This document shows, one piece after another, positions 6,821 through 13,799 of a DNA stretch of 38,921 bases. Source of the DNA: CAYGVX01 sp964395545 (lineage in GTDB: Archaea > Thermoproteota > Bathyarchaeia > Bathyarchaeales > SOJC01); NCBI GenBank assembly GCA_964395545.1, contig CAYNAW010000008.1:1-38921 (forward strand), read 5' to 3'. The position numbers and the translations under genes are program-made. Below the pieces are notes generated by a model that did no database searches, was not told the DNA's origin, and worked only from the letters and a program-made list of their open reading frames with translations. How positions within the stretch are numbered: the first letter of the stretch is position 1; the number at the start of each line of letters is the position of its first letter.

Positions 6821-8947
6821 TCACCTCCTTTCCTCAAGTTTCTCGAACTCGAATCGAGCTAATTTCAGGGTCGCCGAATTAGTCACCACGGTCAGCGAGC
6901 TTATCGCCATCGCCCCTGCGGCAAACATGGGATTCATCAGTCCCAAGGCAGCGACAGGAATCATGACCGTGTTGTAGATGAAGGCCCAGAAGAGGTTCGA
7001 GTTGACTTTTCTCATGGTTTTCTTACTCAGCTCTACTCCGAGAGCGACATCTCTCAAGTCGTCTTTGATCAGCACTATGCCTCCTGTCTCTTTTGCTATG
7101 TCGGTTCCACTTCCGATGGCGATGCCTATGTCAGACTGGGCTAAGGCTGGAGCGTCGTTGATGCCGTCGCCTACCATCGCTACGGTTCTGCCTTGTTTCT
7201 GGAGGTCTCTGATGACGTCGACTTTTTCCCACGGCAACACGTTCGCGATTACACGGTCGATGCCCAGTTGCTTGGCAATTGCCTGGGAGGTCCTCTCGTT
7301 GTCGCCCGTTAGCATGAGGACGTCTAAGTTCATGCTCTTCAGCTTCCTCATCGCTTCGATAGCGTGGTCTTTAGGCGTGTCCATAACGGCGATTATGCCC
7401 GCAGGCTTTTTGTCAACCGCCAAGATCATCGCTGTCTTGCCTTCTTCTTCTAGTCTCTGGAGATCGTGTTCCAGATCGTCGACGGGAATGCTGCTTTCTT
7501 GCAAGAGCTTGCGATTTCCAAGGAGCAACGTTTTATTCTCGAACGTGCATCGCACACCGTGCCCTGGTACTGCTTCGAAGGAATCAGCGTCCGGGATTTT
7601 GAGACCGCGCTGAAGAGACGCTTTGACTATGGCTTCTGCCAACGGATGTTCTGAGCCCTTCTCTGCGATAGCCGCGAAACGCAGCACGTCTCTTTCTGTA
7701 AAGTCCTTGCTGAGTGGGATAACGTCTGTAACTGAAGGTTCGCCCTTCGTCAAGGTTCCGGTCTTGTCGAAGATCACGGTGTCGAGTTTTCTGGCTTTTT
7801 CTACGTACTCGCCGCTTCTGAGAAGCACGCCGTATTCTGCGCCTTTACCGACGCCGGCTAAGATTGCCGTGGGGGTGGCGATTCCCAGGGCGCAGGGACA
7901 TGCAATTAGAAGCACTGCGAGCAGGGCGAAGAAGGCCGTGGAAAAGCCTGCGATGAGGTACCAGTACACGAAGGAAACTGCTGCAACAGCGAAGACTACT
8001 GGAACGAATTTCTCAACAACACGGTCGGCGAATTTCTGAACCGGGGCGCTGGAGGCTTGAGCTTCTTCGACGAGGCGCACGATTTGGGCTAATGCAGTGT
8101 CTTCCCCCACTCGGGTGGCTCTGATCTTCAGCAGACCAGTCTTGTTAATTGTGGCGCCTATGACTTCGCTTCCCACGTTCTTCTCGACGGGAATGCTCTC
8201 TCCTGTGATTATCTTCTCGTCAACAGAGGAGTAGCCCGCCGCCACCACCCCGTCTGTCGGGATTTTTTCACCAGGTTTAACTATTATAACGTCGTTTACC
8301 TCAAGCTCGTCTACGGGGATTTCAACTTCGTTTCCGCTTCTCAATACTCGAGCCACGGTTGGTTGGAGTTCTAGCAGCTTCCGAATCGACGCTGCTGATC
8401 TTCGCCTTATCGTTTCCTCGATGTACTTGCCTAGAAGTACGAAGGCTAATATGGCGATGGCTATTTCTAGGTAGCCTTCTCCCCCTGCGGCTGCGTCTGG
8501 AAAGAAGGCGTTGACTGCACCGTATGTCCAGCCAGCTACCACGCCTGTGGAGATAAGCACGTCCATGTTTATTGAATGGTTCTTAAGTGCCGCATAGGCT
8601 CCGGAGATTATGCCCCACCCAGCGAGCCATACTATTGGTGTTGACACTATGAAAATGGCTAAGCTGTAGACAGAGATGCCGACGAAGGTGAAGGTCATGA
8701 TGACGGCTACGAGTCCGAACATCACCAGCACTCGCAATCCCGCGACGGCCACTACCCCTGCAAGCGCCATAGCCACTCTTCTTTTCATGGCTTTGAGTTC
8801 TTGTTCAGGTTCCTCGTAGGTTCGGGCGCACGATTCACTGCAGAAGTAGTATGTTCGGTCTCCGATCTTCCTCTTCAACGCCTTCTCGGCGTCTACGGTC
8901 ATTCCGCAGACTGGGTCTTTTGGCAACTGCTTATCACCGTCATCCAT
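6821..8947 (-). CDS. copA: Copper-translocating P1B-type ATPase with N-terminal YHS domain
   Basis: A 708-residue membrane pump. An N-terminal YHS domain (1-50: 'DPVCGMTVD', 'YYFCSESC') takes the place of the usual HMA domain. After it come transmembrane helices and all P-type landmarks: TGES (248-251), Cys-Pro-Cys (350-352) in 'IACPCALGIATPTA', phosphorylated Asp394 in DKTGT, His434-Pro435, TGDN (547-550) and GDGINDAP (593-600). The last helices carry Tyr658-Asn659 and 'MAISS' (680-684), the set found in P1B-1 pumps that export Cu(+) or Ag(+). ATG 8947 sits about 20 bases from a TATA box (8965-8974, minus strand), so the message is probably leaderless. It is divergent from a PadR-TRASH regulator and followed by the small YHS gene: a self-contained copper-resistance unit. 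Confidence 0.95.
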   Translation of the reverse strand: MDDGDKQLPKDPVCGMTVDAEKALKRKIGDRTYYFCSESCARTYEEPEQELKAMKRRVAMALAGVVAVAGLRVLVMFGLVAVIMTFTFVGISVYSLAIFIVSTPIVWLAGWGIISGAYAALKNHSINMDVLISTGVVAGWTYGAVNAFFPDAAAGGEGYLEIAIAILAFVLLGKYIEETIRRRSAASIRKLLELQPTVARVLRSGNEVEIPVDELEVNDVIIVKPGEKIPTDGVVAAGYSSVDEKIITGESIPVEKNVGSEVIGATINKTGLLKIRATRVGEDTALAQIVRLVEEAQASSAPVQKFADRVVEKFVPVVFAVAAVSFVYWYLIAGFSTAFFALLAVLLIACPCALGIATPTAILAGVGKGAEYGVLLRSGEYVEKARKLDTVIFDKTGTLTKGEPSVTDVIPLSKDFTERDVLRFAAIAEKGSEHPLAEAIVKASLQRGLKIPDADSFEAVPGHGVRCTFENKTLLLGNRKLLQESSIPVDDLEHDLQRLEEEGKTAMILAVDKKPAGIIAVMDTPKDHAIEAMRKLKSMNLDVLMLTGDNERTSQAIAKQLGIDRVIANVLPWEKVDVIRDLQKQGRTVAMVGDGINDAPALAQSDIGIAIGSGTDIAKETGGIVLIKDDLRDVALGVELSKKTMRKVNSNLFWAFIYNTVMIPVAALGLMNPMFAAGAMAISSLTVVTNSATLKLARFEFEKLEERR

Positions 8948-8971
8948 GGTATGGGTTTGTGTCCTATTTAA

Positions 8972-8992
8972 ATATATCTTTTTAAGATATAT
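8972..8992. promoter_or_regulatory. Inverted repeat, candidate operator on the copA side
   Basis: ATATATCTT and AAGATATAT form a perfect 9-base inverted repeat around a TTT centre. It touches the TATA box of copA (TATTTAAATA, 8965-8974), so a protein bound here would block copA transcription. The half-site TATATCT recurs in the second repeat at 9008-9031. Confidence 0.65.
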
Positions 8993-9007
8993 CCCTTTGA
9001 GTAATAC

Positions 9008-9031
9008 TTATATCTCTCCCCGCAGATATAA
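9008..9031. promoter_or_regulatory. Inverted repeat, candidate operator on the regulator side
   Basis: TTATATCT and AGATATAA form a perfect 8-base inverted repeat with an 8-base spacer. The left arm doubles as the TATA box of the PadR-TRASH gene (ATG 9047), which would make the regulator autoregulated. The arms match the half-site of the repeat at 8972-8992. Confidence 0.65.
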
Positions 9032-9046
9032 CCACACAGAACACAG

Positions 9047-9499
9047 ATGAAAGCCAAACGAGAAGCCCGAGAGATTAATGAACTGCTATCAGACTTCTCC
9101 AGGTTTTACATAATCACCATACTCTACGAGAAACCTTCCCACGGTTACGAAATACTCGGCGAATTCCAGAAGAGACTGGGCAAAAGAGCGAGCCCGAGCC
9201 TCGTGTATCCCTTCCTCAGACAGCTGGAAAGGAAAGGACTGGTGAGGCACAGGGTGAAGAAGATTGGTGAGAAGAGCAAAAAAATCTTCGAGCTAACCGA
9301 CGAGGGCAGAGCGTTGTGCGTACGTCTCTTCAGACGGTTCTCAAACCTGGTCTCGGTGGCCATCGAGCCACGGTTAGAAGTCTGTGCTCACTGCGGCTGC
9401 AAAGTCTACGAAGGCGGCTACAAGGAAACCATTAACCAAAAGGAAATGGCCTTCTGCTGTGTCCACTGTGCCAATTCGTACAAACAGGAGAAAGCGTAG
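9047..9499 (+). CDS. PadR-type winged-helix regulator fused to a TRASH-like metal-binding domain
   Basis: A 150-residue regulator. Residues 15-90 are a PadR winged helix: 'FYIITILYEKPSHGYEIL', 'SPSLVYPFLRQLERKGLV' and the wing 'KKIFELTDEGRAL'. Residues 110-148 carry six cysteines and a histidine in a TRASH-like order: Cys113, Cys116, Cys118, then 'AFCCVHCANSY' with Cys137, Cys138, His140 and Cys141. TRASH domains sense or bind copper and related metals in archaea. The gene is divergent from copA and shares a 99-base intergenic region with two inverted repeats, so it is most likely the metal-responsive repressor of the copper unit. Which metal it senses is inferred from the neighbouring pump. 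Confidence 0.85.
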   Translation: MKAKREAREINELLSDFSRFYIITILYEKPSHGYEILGEFQKRLGKRASPSLVYPFLRQLERKGLVRHRVKKIGEKSKKIFELTDEGRALCVRLFRRFSNLVSVAIEPRLEVCAHCGCKVYEGGYKETINQKEMAFCCVHCANSYKQEKA

Positions 9500-9650
9500 A
9501 GCAGAGAATGCCTACCACCTTCCTTTCCGCCTTCTTGATACGTGTCGTTTTGCTGAATGCGGTGGCAACCCGAGTGACCATGGCTGAAGGTCTGTGTGAC
9601 AGTTAATCTATCACAAGTTTTCACGTTACCAAAGGCTTCAAGAGCCTAAG

Positions 9651-10613
9651 CTAGCCACGACAGAGCTGGTTACGTCGAAGTGCTGCAAAAAAGTCTGTTA
9701 GGTCGATATTCCCTCCGCTGATAATCACTCCCACCCTCTTGCGGGTCAAGTCTGCTTGCTTTGCCAAGACCCCAGCCAGCGAAACTGCTCCCGAGGGCTC
9801 GACAATCAGCTTCATCCTCTCCCAGGCGAACTGCATCGCGTCTACAATCTCTTCTTCAGAGACAGTCACGATCTGATTCACGTTCTCTCTGATTATCCCA
9901 AAAGTGTTGTTTCCGAGAGAGGTTCGTAGCCCATCGGCTATCGTGTCTGGGTTCTCTATCCGGATTATCCTTCCAGCGTTCATCGACTGGTAAGCATCAT
10001 CAGCGTTCTCGGGCTCGACGCCCACGACTTGAGCTGATGGAAGCAGTCCTTTTGTGGCGATGGCTGTTCCGCTGAGAAGCCCGCCGCCGCCCACAGGACA
10101 GAAAACGTAGTCGAGCTTGCCTACCTCCTTAATCAGTTCATAGGCAGCGGTTCCAGCTCCAGCAATTATGTCGAGGTCGTTCGAAGGATGGATGAGCGTG
10201 TAGCCGTATCTCTCGACGAGCGGTTTGACAGCTGCTTCTCTCTCAGCAGGGCTCGAGCCGCAGAAGACGATCTCAGCCCCATAACCTTCGGTTGCTGCTG
10301 TCTTTGCAGGTGAGGCATTTTCAGGCATGACGACGACTGCCTTTATTCCGAGAAGCTTGGCAGCCAGCGCAAGCGCTTGAGCATGGTTTCCGGAAGAATG
10401 AGTGATTACTCCTTTCTTCCTTTTCTCCGCAGGCAGCAGCGTCAAGGCGTTCAAGGCGCCCCGGAATTTGAAAGCGCCAGTTTTTTGAAAGTTCTCGCAT
10501 TTCAAGAAGCACTCGCCATCAATCGTCTGGTTAAGGGTTGACGAGGTCATTACTGGTGTGTGGTTGACTGTGCTGCGGATGCGCCTGTAAGCCGCTTCCA
10601 CTTTGTCGAACAT
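9651..10613 (-). CDS. Threonine/serine dehydratase family PLP enzyme
   Basis: A 320-residue cytosolic fold-type II PLP enzyme that should deaminate threonine (to 2-oxobutanoate) or serine. Lys49 in 'KTGAFKFRGA' is the PLP lysine; 'SSGNHAQ' (73-79), the phosphate-binding Gly loop 'GGGGLLSG' (about 174-181) and the late 'SGGNID' complete the family set. It lacks the C-terminal ACT regulatory domain of biosynthetic IlvA, so it resembles short TdcB-type or serine-racemase-type enzymes, and the reaction cannot be settled by sequence. It stands alone; a minus-strand TATA-like CTTTTAAACT (10641-10650) is about 30 bases upstream of ATG 10613. Confidence 0.88.
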   Translation of the reverse strand: MFDKVEAAYRRIRSTVNHTPVMTSSTLNQTIDGECFLKCENFQKTGAFKFRGALNALTLLPAEKRKKGVITHSSGNHAQALALAAKLLGIKAVVVMPENASPAKTAATEGYGAEIVFCGSSPAEREAAVKPLVERYGYTLIHPSNDLDIIAGAGTAAYELIKEVGKLDYVFCPVGGGGLLSGTAIATKGLLPSAQVVGVEPENADDAYQSMNAGRIIRIENPDTIADGLRTSLGNNTFGIIRENVNQIVTVSEEEIVDAMQFAWERMKLIVEPSGAVSLAGVLAKQADLTRKRVGVIISGGNIDLTDFFAALRRNQLCRG

Positions 10614-10706
10614 GTGAATCGAGAAGAGAATGGCGGTGGCAGTTTAAAAGTCAATGCATTGAGGGCCCATGTTCGACTACACGATTTTGTCGTGAACAGT
10701 AAAACA

Positions 10707-10716
10707 TTTTTATAAT
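10707..10716 (+). promoter_or_regulatory. TATA box of the three-gene winged-helix operon
   Basis: TTTTATAAT lies in an AT-rich run about 40 bases upstream of ATG 10755. Just downstream, AATAT arms face each other around a short T-rich spacer (10715-10729), a possible operator. GAGGT precedes the ATG. Confidence 0.45.
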
Positions 10717-10754
10717 ATTTTTCTAATATCACTCTATTACTGAGGTTGACAAGA

Positions 10755-11213
10755 ATGACTTTTTCGTTCCGCGTCAAGATGAATCAGAACGAAGTCGAGA
10801 TTTCGGGAACAAGGAAAGAAGTGTTGGAGACTATTGAAACCCTGCCGAAGCTCATGGGACATGTTCTTAGGGCCTTCACTTCTACAGATGCGAAGACGGC
10901 CTCGTCGGCTGAGAATGCGCCCATAACGGTGCGGTTGACTTCGCCTACAGCAATGGCTTCAAAGATGGTTCCGTCGATTAAGCGAGCTAGGAACTGCAGC
11001 GAAGCTGTTGTGAAGTTGCTTGAGACTGAGTGGGGCACCTGGAAGCCTAGGACGATGACTGAGATCGTGGAAGCATTGAAGGCGAACGCTCTGCACTATC
11101 CATCATCAACCTTATCAGGGGTGCTCTCGTGGCTTGTAAAGAAGGGAAAGGTGAGACGTTGGAAGACTGACGCAGGCTACGTGTACATCCTCGCTGAGAA
11201 GGAGGCTGTCTAA
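10755..11213 (+). CDS. Unrecognised small protein, beta-beta-alpha module plus winged-helix-like C-terminus (paralogue 1)
   Basis: A 152-residue protein of no family I can name. Residues 1-35 ('FSFRVKMNQNEVEISG' then a helix starting 'TRKEVLETIETL') match the N-termini of the next two genes and of the divergent gene at 12212-12622: two short strands with 'V.V..G.VE..G' followed by an amphipathic helix. A Ser/Thr/Ala-rich linker (40-75) leads to residues 80-150, which look like a winged helix ('TMTEIVEALKANALHYPSST', 'LSGVLSWLVKKGKVRRW', wing 'AGYVYILAEKE'). ATG 10755 is preferred over the TTG 9 bases earlier. It is first in a tight operon, 4 bases ahead of the next gene. DNA binding is inferred from the predicted fold. 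Confidence 0.75.
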   Translation: MTFSFRVKMNQNEVEISGTRKEVLETIETLPKLMGHVLRAFTSTDAKTASSAENAPITVRLTSPTAMASKMVPSIKRARNCSEAVVKLLETEWGTWKPRTMTEIVEALKANALHYPSSTLSGVLSWLVKKGKVRRWKTDAGYVYILAEKEAV

Positions 11214-11217
11214 GTCT

Positions 11218-11691
11218 TTGCCAAGTCGCCTGCGGGTCAGGGTGAAGACCGCATTTGGCGAAGTAGTCGTAGAAGGCGCCAACACGAAGGAAATCCTCGA
11301 CACGTTCGAAAACCTATCGCCTGAATTCTTGGAGAAAGTGGGAGGCTTGGTGTCATCTAAACTTGCGACGCCGTTGAAGGCCCAACTGGAGGGCATCGTA
11401 GAGTTCACGACTGAAGGTCCCGTGATTACGGCGCGGGCTAAGCTGACGCATTACGAAGCCATCGGGCTGGTACTGTATGCTTGCAAAGGAAGGACGGCCT
11501 CGGCAGCTCTGGTAGAGCGTCTGTTGCAGTCTAGCGGAGTGAGGTCGATGGTGCCGGCGAGGCTCAACGAAATGACCAAGAGAGGGTTGGTGTTCAAGCC
11601 CGATCGGGCAAGGCCAGAATTCAAGCTAACCGTGCAGGGAGAGAACTGGGTGGAGGAAGAGGTACTGCTGAGGCTTCGCGGAAGTGCATGA
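11218..11691 (+). CDS. Unrecognised small protein, beta-beta-alpha module plus helical/winged C-terminus (paralogue 2)
   Basis: A 157-residue paralogue of its neighbours. The N-terminal module reads 'LRVRVKTAFGEVVVEG' followed by a helix ('TKEILDTFENLSPEFLEKV'). The middle (45-75) is a possible extra beta segment. The C-terminal part (80-150) has 'EAIGLVLYACKG', a helix pair, 'PARLNEMTKRGLVFKP' and 'PEFKLTVQGENWVEEE', a winged-helix-like order. TTG 11218 is preceded by AAGGAGG inside the end of the upstream gene. Its 3' end overlaps the next ATG in an ATGA arrangement. The three genes are therefore translated together; the function is unknown. Confidence 0.72.
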   Translation: MPSRLRVRVKTAFGEVVVEGANTKEILDTFENLSPEFLEKVGGLVSSKLATPLKAQLEGIVEFTTEGPVITARAKLTHYEAIGLVLYACKGRTASAALVERLLQSSGVRSMVPARLNEMTKRGLVFKPDRARPEFKLTVQGENWVEEEVLLRLRGSA

Positions 11692-12188
11692 CGTTGAGGA
11701 ACGAGGGCGAGGTGACGGTGCACGTTAAGTGTGGTGAAGTGGAGCAGACTCTTTCGGGCAGCGTGGACGACGTTTGGATTGCGCTGAACAGGATTTTCAG
11801 CGAGGCCATTCCAGCGTTCAACGTGGCGCGCAACATAATGCTGACGGTTGATCTGGCCAAGTTGGTTGAGGACTTCAAGGACGTTGTTGCCATCGCGCCC
11901 GAAGGCCCGGTAGTCCTATTGCCAAAGGACAAGTTGACGGACAGCGAAACCTTGCAGCTTCATTTGTTGGCTGCTTACATGGGGTATCGACTGGGAAAAC
12001 TGGCGAAAGACTCGTTGACGAGGGAAGACTTACAGGCGAAGCTGGCAAAGAACATGAAAATAACGACCACGCGACTGGGCGAACTCGTGAAACAGGGCGC
12101 CGTGGTCAGAACGGAAAAGGGCGAATATAGGATTACCACGGCTGCAGTCGTGAGGGCGCAGCGGGAGAAAGCCAAGTTAAGGACGTAG
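11688..12188 (+). CDS. Unrecognised small protein, beta-beta-alpha module plus winged-helix-like C-terminus (paralogue 3)
   Basis: A 166-residue paralogue. The N-terminal module is 'GEVTVHVKCGEVEQTLSG' plus the helix 'VDDVWIALNRIFSEAI'. Residues 45-80 form a separate segment ('VVAIAPEGPVVLLPKDKL') that parallels the middle of paralogue 2 ('IVEFTTEGPVITARAKL'): both have 'EGPV' followed by a strand, so 2 and 3 are closer to each other than to 1. The C-terminal half contains 'LTREDLQAKLAKNMKITTTR', 'LGELVKQGAVVRTEKGEYRI', a clear helix-turn-helix plus wing. The ATG is fused to the upstream stop. The gene converges on the gene at 12212, whose product shares the same N-terminal module. Confidence 0.72.
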   Translation: MTLRNEGEVTVHVKCGEVEQTLSGSVDDVWIALNRIFSEAIPAFNVARNIMLTVDLAKLVEDFKDVVAIAPEGPVVLLPKDKLTDSETLQLHLLAAYMGYRLGKLAKDSLTREDLQAKLAKNMKITTTRLGELVKQGAVVRTEKGEYRITTAAVVRAQREKAKLRT

Positions 12189-12211
12189 CCTGAGGCCTCG
12201 ATTGATCTCAG

Positions 12212-12622
12212 TTAGCGAGTCGCGGGAGCAGGTCTCTTTTGTACATATTGGTATCGTCTGGGTTTTCCCTCCCGGTTGAGGACGCCCTCTTTAACCAGGT
12301 CTATCAGCGCGTGGGCTACGGCGGTCCTGTCGTAGTGGAAACCTCGCCGAGCCATTTCACCGTGGACTTCTCCGAGTCCTCGTGAGGCCGCGAACCAGCC
12401 TTCTTCCCACAGCTTTTGTATTATGGCTTTGCAGGTTTCGGCTCGAGGTGGAGCTTCTTCTCGCTGTGCAACGAGAGGCGTTTCTTTCAGCTTCTCGGCA
12501 ACCGTGGCAAGAAGTTTCCCTACTGCTTCGTTGGCTTGATCTACGGTGCCTTCTACTTCGAATTCGACGTTGCCAACCTTAATTCTGACTTTGATTGGTT
12601 GCGGCTGCGGGGTTTCGGTCAT
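12212..12622 (-). CDS. Unrecognised small protein, beta-beta-alpha module plus winged-helix C-terminus (paralogue 4)
   Basis: A 136-residue protein with the cleanest copy of the shared module: 'IKVRIKVGNVEFEVEGTVDQ' followed by the helix 'ANEAVGKLLATVAEKL'. After a Pro/Glu-rich linker the C-terminal 75 residues form a winged helix: 'ETCKAIIQKLWEEGWF', 'GEVHGEMARRGFHYDRTAVA', 'HALIDLVKEGVLNREG', wing 'PRRYQYVQKR'. It reads away from the NurA/HerA operon and shares its 76-base promoter region, so it may regulate that operon or act with it. ATG 12622 lies close to a TATA-like element (about 12636-12646, minus strand), so its message may be leaderless. Confidence 0.75.
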   Translation of the reverse strand: MTETPQPQPIKVRIKVGNVEFEVEGTVDQANEAVGKLLATVAEKLKETPLVAQREEAPPRAETCKAIIQKLWEEGWFAASRGLGEVHGEMARRGFHYDRTAVAHALIDLVKEGVLNREGKPRRYQYVQKRPAPATR

Positions 12623-12632
12623 GCTCTCGCCC

Positions 12633-12679
12633 TATTGTATATTGTATTGTACATCTTGTTCATGCGCAACACTTATATA
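12633..12679. promoter_or_regulatory. Divergent promoter region between paralogue 4 and the NurA-like gene
   Basis: CTTATATA (12672-12679) is a TATA box about 24 bases before ATG 12699, so the NurA/HerA message should be leaderless. On the other side, 12633-12653 holds three TTGTA repeats overlapping the TATA-like element of paralogue 4. Repeats at this place would suit an operator shared by the two divergent units. Confidence 0.5.
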
Positions 12680-12698
12680 CGCACCAGCAACCCATATA

Positions 12699-13796
12699 AT
12701 GTCTATTGGTGAAATCAACTTGATTCAACAAACACAATATACACAAACAACACCAAAATATAACTTTCCATACCAAACAGAAAACCCCATCCAAATCCCG
12801 CAAAGGTTACTCGAGCTCAGCATACAATCCCTCAAAAAGACCCCAAACACTCCTCTTCGACAAGAAGACCGCTCCACCGACTCGACAGCCCAACCAAGTG
12901 TGCTTCGTCCCCGTCCTGAGACGACCCTCATAAGACTCAAGCCGAACCTCAACAATACCCCCGTAGTAGCCATAGACGTTTCCAGCATAAAACTAGGTGA
13001 AACACGAAACGGTATACTTCTCGCCATAAGAGGCGCCGTCGTGTGGAAACAAACTCGCCACTACAGCTACCTCAGGCTCGGCCCATTCCCATTTCACATC
13101 ACAGACAACAGCATAGACGAAATCCGCAAGCTCTTCCAAAATCACGCACAAACACCGCCAGTTCAGGAATACACCATTCCCAACGCCGCTCACGCACAAA
13201 CACGACTCACAACCCTCCTAGAAAGATGGATACAGGCATACGTCAACCAAACAGCCCACGGCAGCCTCATACTCTGGGACGGGTGCCTCGCCGCAGGTAC
13301 CCCTGAAACACCCATAGAAGCTATGGAACGACTTCTGAACGACGCCCGTACTCGAAAAAACACAGTTCTAGCCTTCTCAAAAGCCACACGACTGCTCCTA
13401 CACGGAAAACGTGTCACAGATCATGTGTGGAAGGCGGAGCCGCCATGCCTGCTAAAAATAGAAGACTGCTCCGTCTTCGAAGGGTCTATGCGTATGTTTG
13501 GCAACGTGTTCGCGGCCAAGCTGACGGCTGGCAGCTGCGCCTTCCGTCTCGACGTGGACAAAACATTATCGCACGAACAAGCAGTTGACGCGGTAGAAAG
13601 GCTACTTGGCAACGAGTTGCTCTCGCAAAGCTACCCAGAAACCCTTAGACTAGCACACATCTATTCCACGTTCACTGCAACCGAAGTCTTAGGTCTGCAA
13701 CGCTGCATCGTCAAGAAGAGTGCGTTGGAAATCGTGACGAGACCGAACATACGTCGCCTGCTCTTCGATCGCTTCGGAAAAGGACCAGAAGGTTAG
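12699..13796 (+). CDS. NurA-domain nuclease-like protein
   Basis: A 365-residue protein. Residues 1-85 are a low-complexity, Gln/Thr/Pro-rich leader coded by an unusually A/C-rich DNA stretch. The rest matches the NurA 5'-3' nuclease/RNase H-like layout: Asp93 in 'VVAIDVSS' with the following strand 'GILLAIRGAVVW' (motif I), 'LILWDGCL' with Asp194, Lys228 in 'AFSKAT', and the C-terminal 'SYPETLRLAHIYSTF'. Typical NurA has 'DGS' in motif I; here it is 'DVSS', with the Asp kept. NurA works with HerA to resect DNA ends, normally in an operon with mre11 and rad50. Here only a HerA-like gene follows, 3 bases downstream. Any upstream start would run into the divergent gene's coding region, so ATG 12699 near the TATA box is chosen. 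Confidence 0.8.
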   Translation: MSIGEINLIQQTQYTQTTPKYNFPYQTENPIQIPQRLLELSIQSLKKTPNTPLRQEDRSTDSTAQPSVLRPRPETTLIRLKPNLNNTPVVAIDVSSIKLGETRNGILLAIRGAVVWKQTRHYSYLRLGPFPFHITDNSIDEIRKLFQNHAQTPPVQEYTIPNAAHAQTRLTTLLERWIQAYVNQTAHGSLILWDGCLAAGTPETPIEAMERLLNDARTRKNTVLAFSKATRLLLHGKRVTDHVWKAEPPCLLKIEDCSVFEGSMRMFGNVFAAKLTAGSCAFRLDVDKTLSHEQAVDAVERLLGNELLSQSYPETLRLAHIYSTFTATEVLGLQRCIVKKSALEIVTRPNIRRLLFDRFGKGPEG

Positions 13797-13799
13797 AGG

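Noticed and set aside
6472..6882. 136-codon plus-strand frame opposite the YHS and copA genes
   Set aside because: It lies opposite coding sequence with strong family matches and has no recognisable product.
12546..12698. Extended N-terminus of the NurA-like gene reaching back to 12546
   Set aside because: It would overlap the coding region and promoter of the divergent gene; the TATA box and ATG 12699 give a better start.
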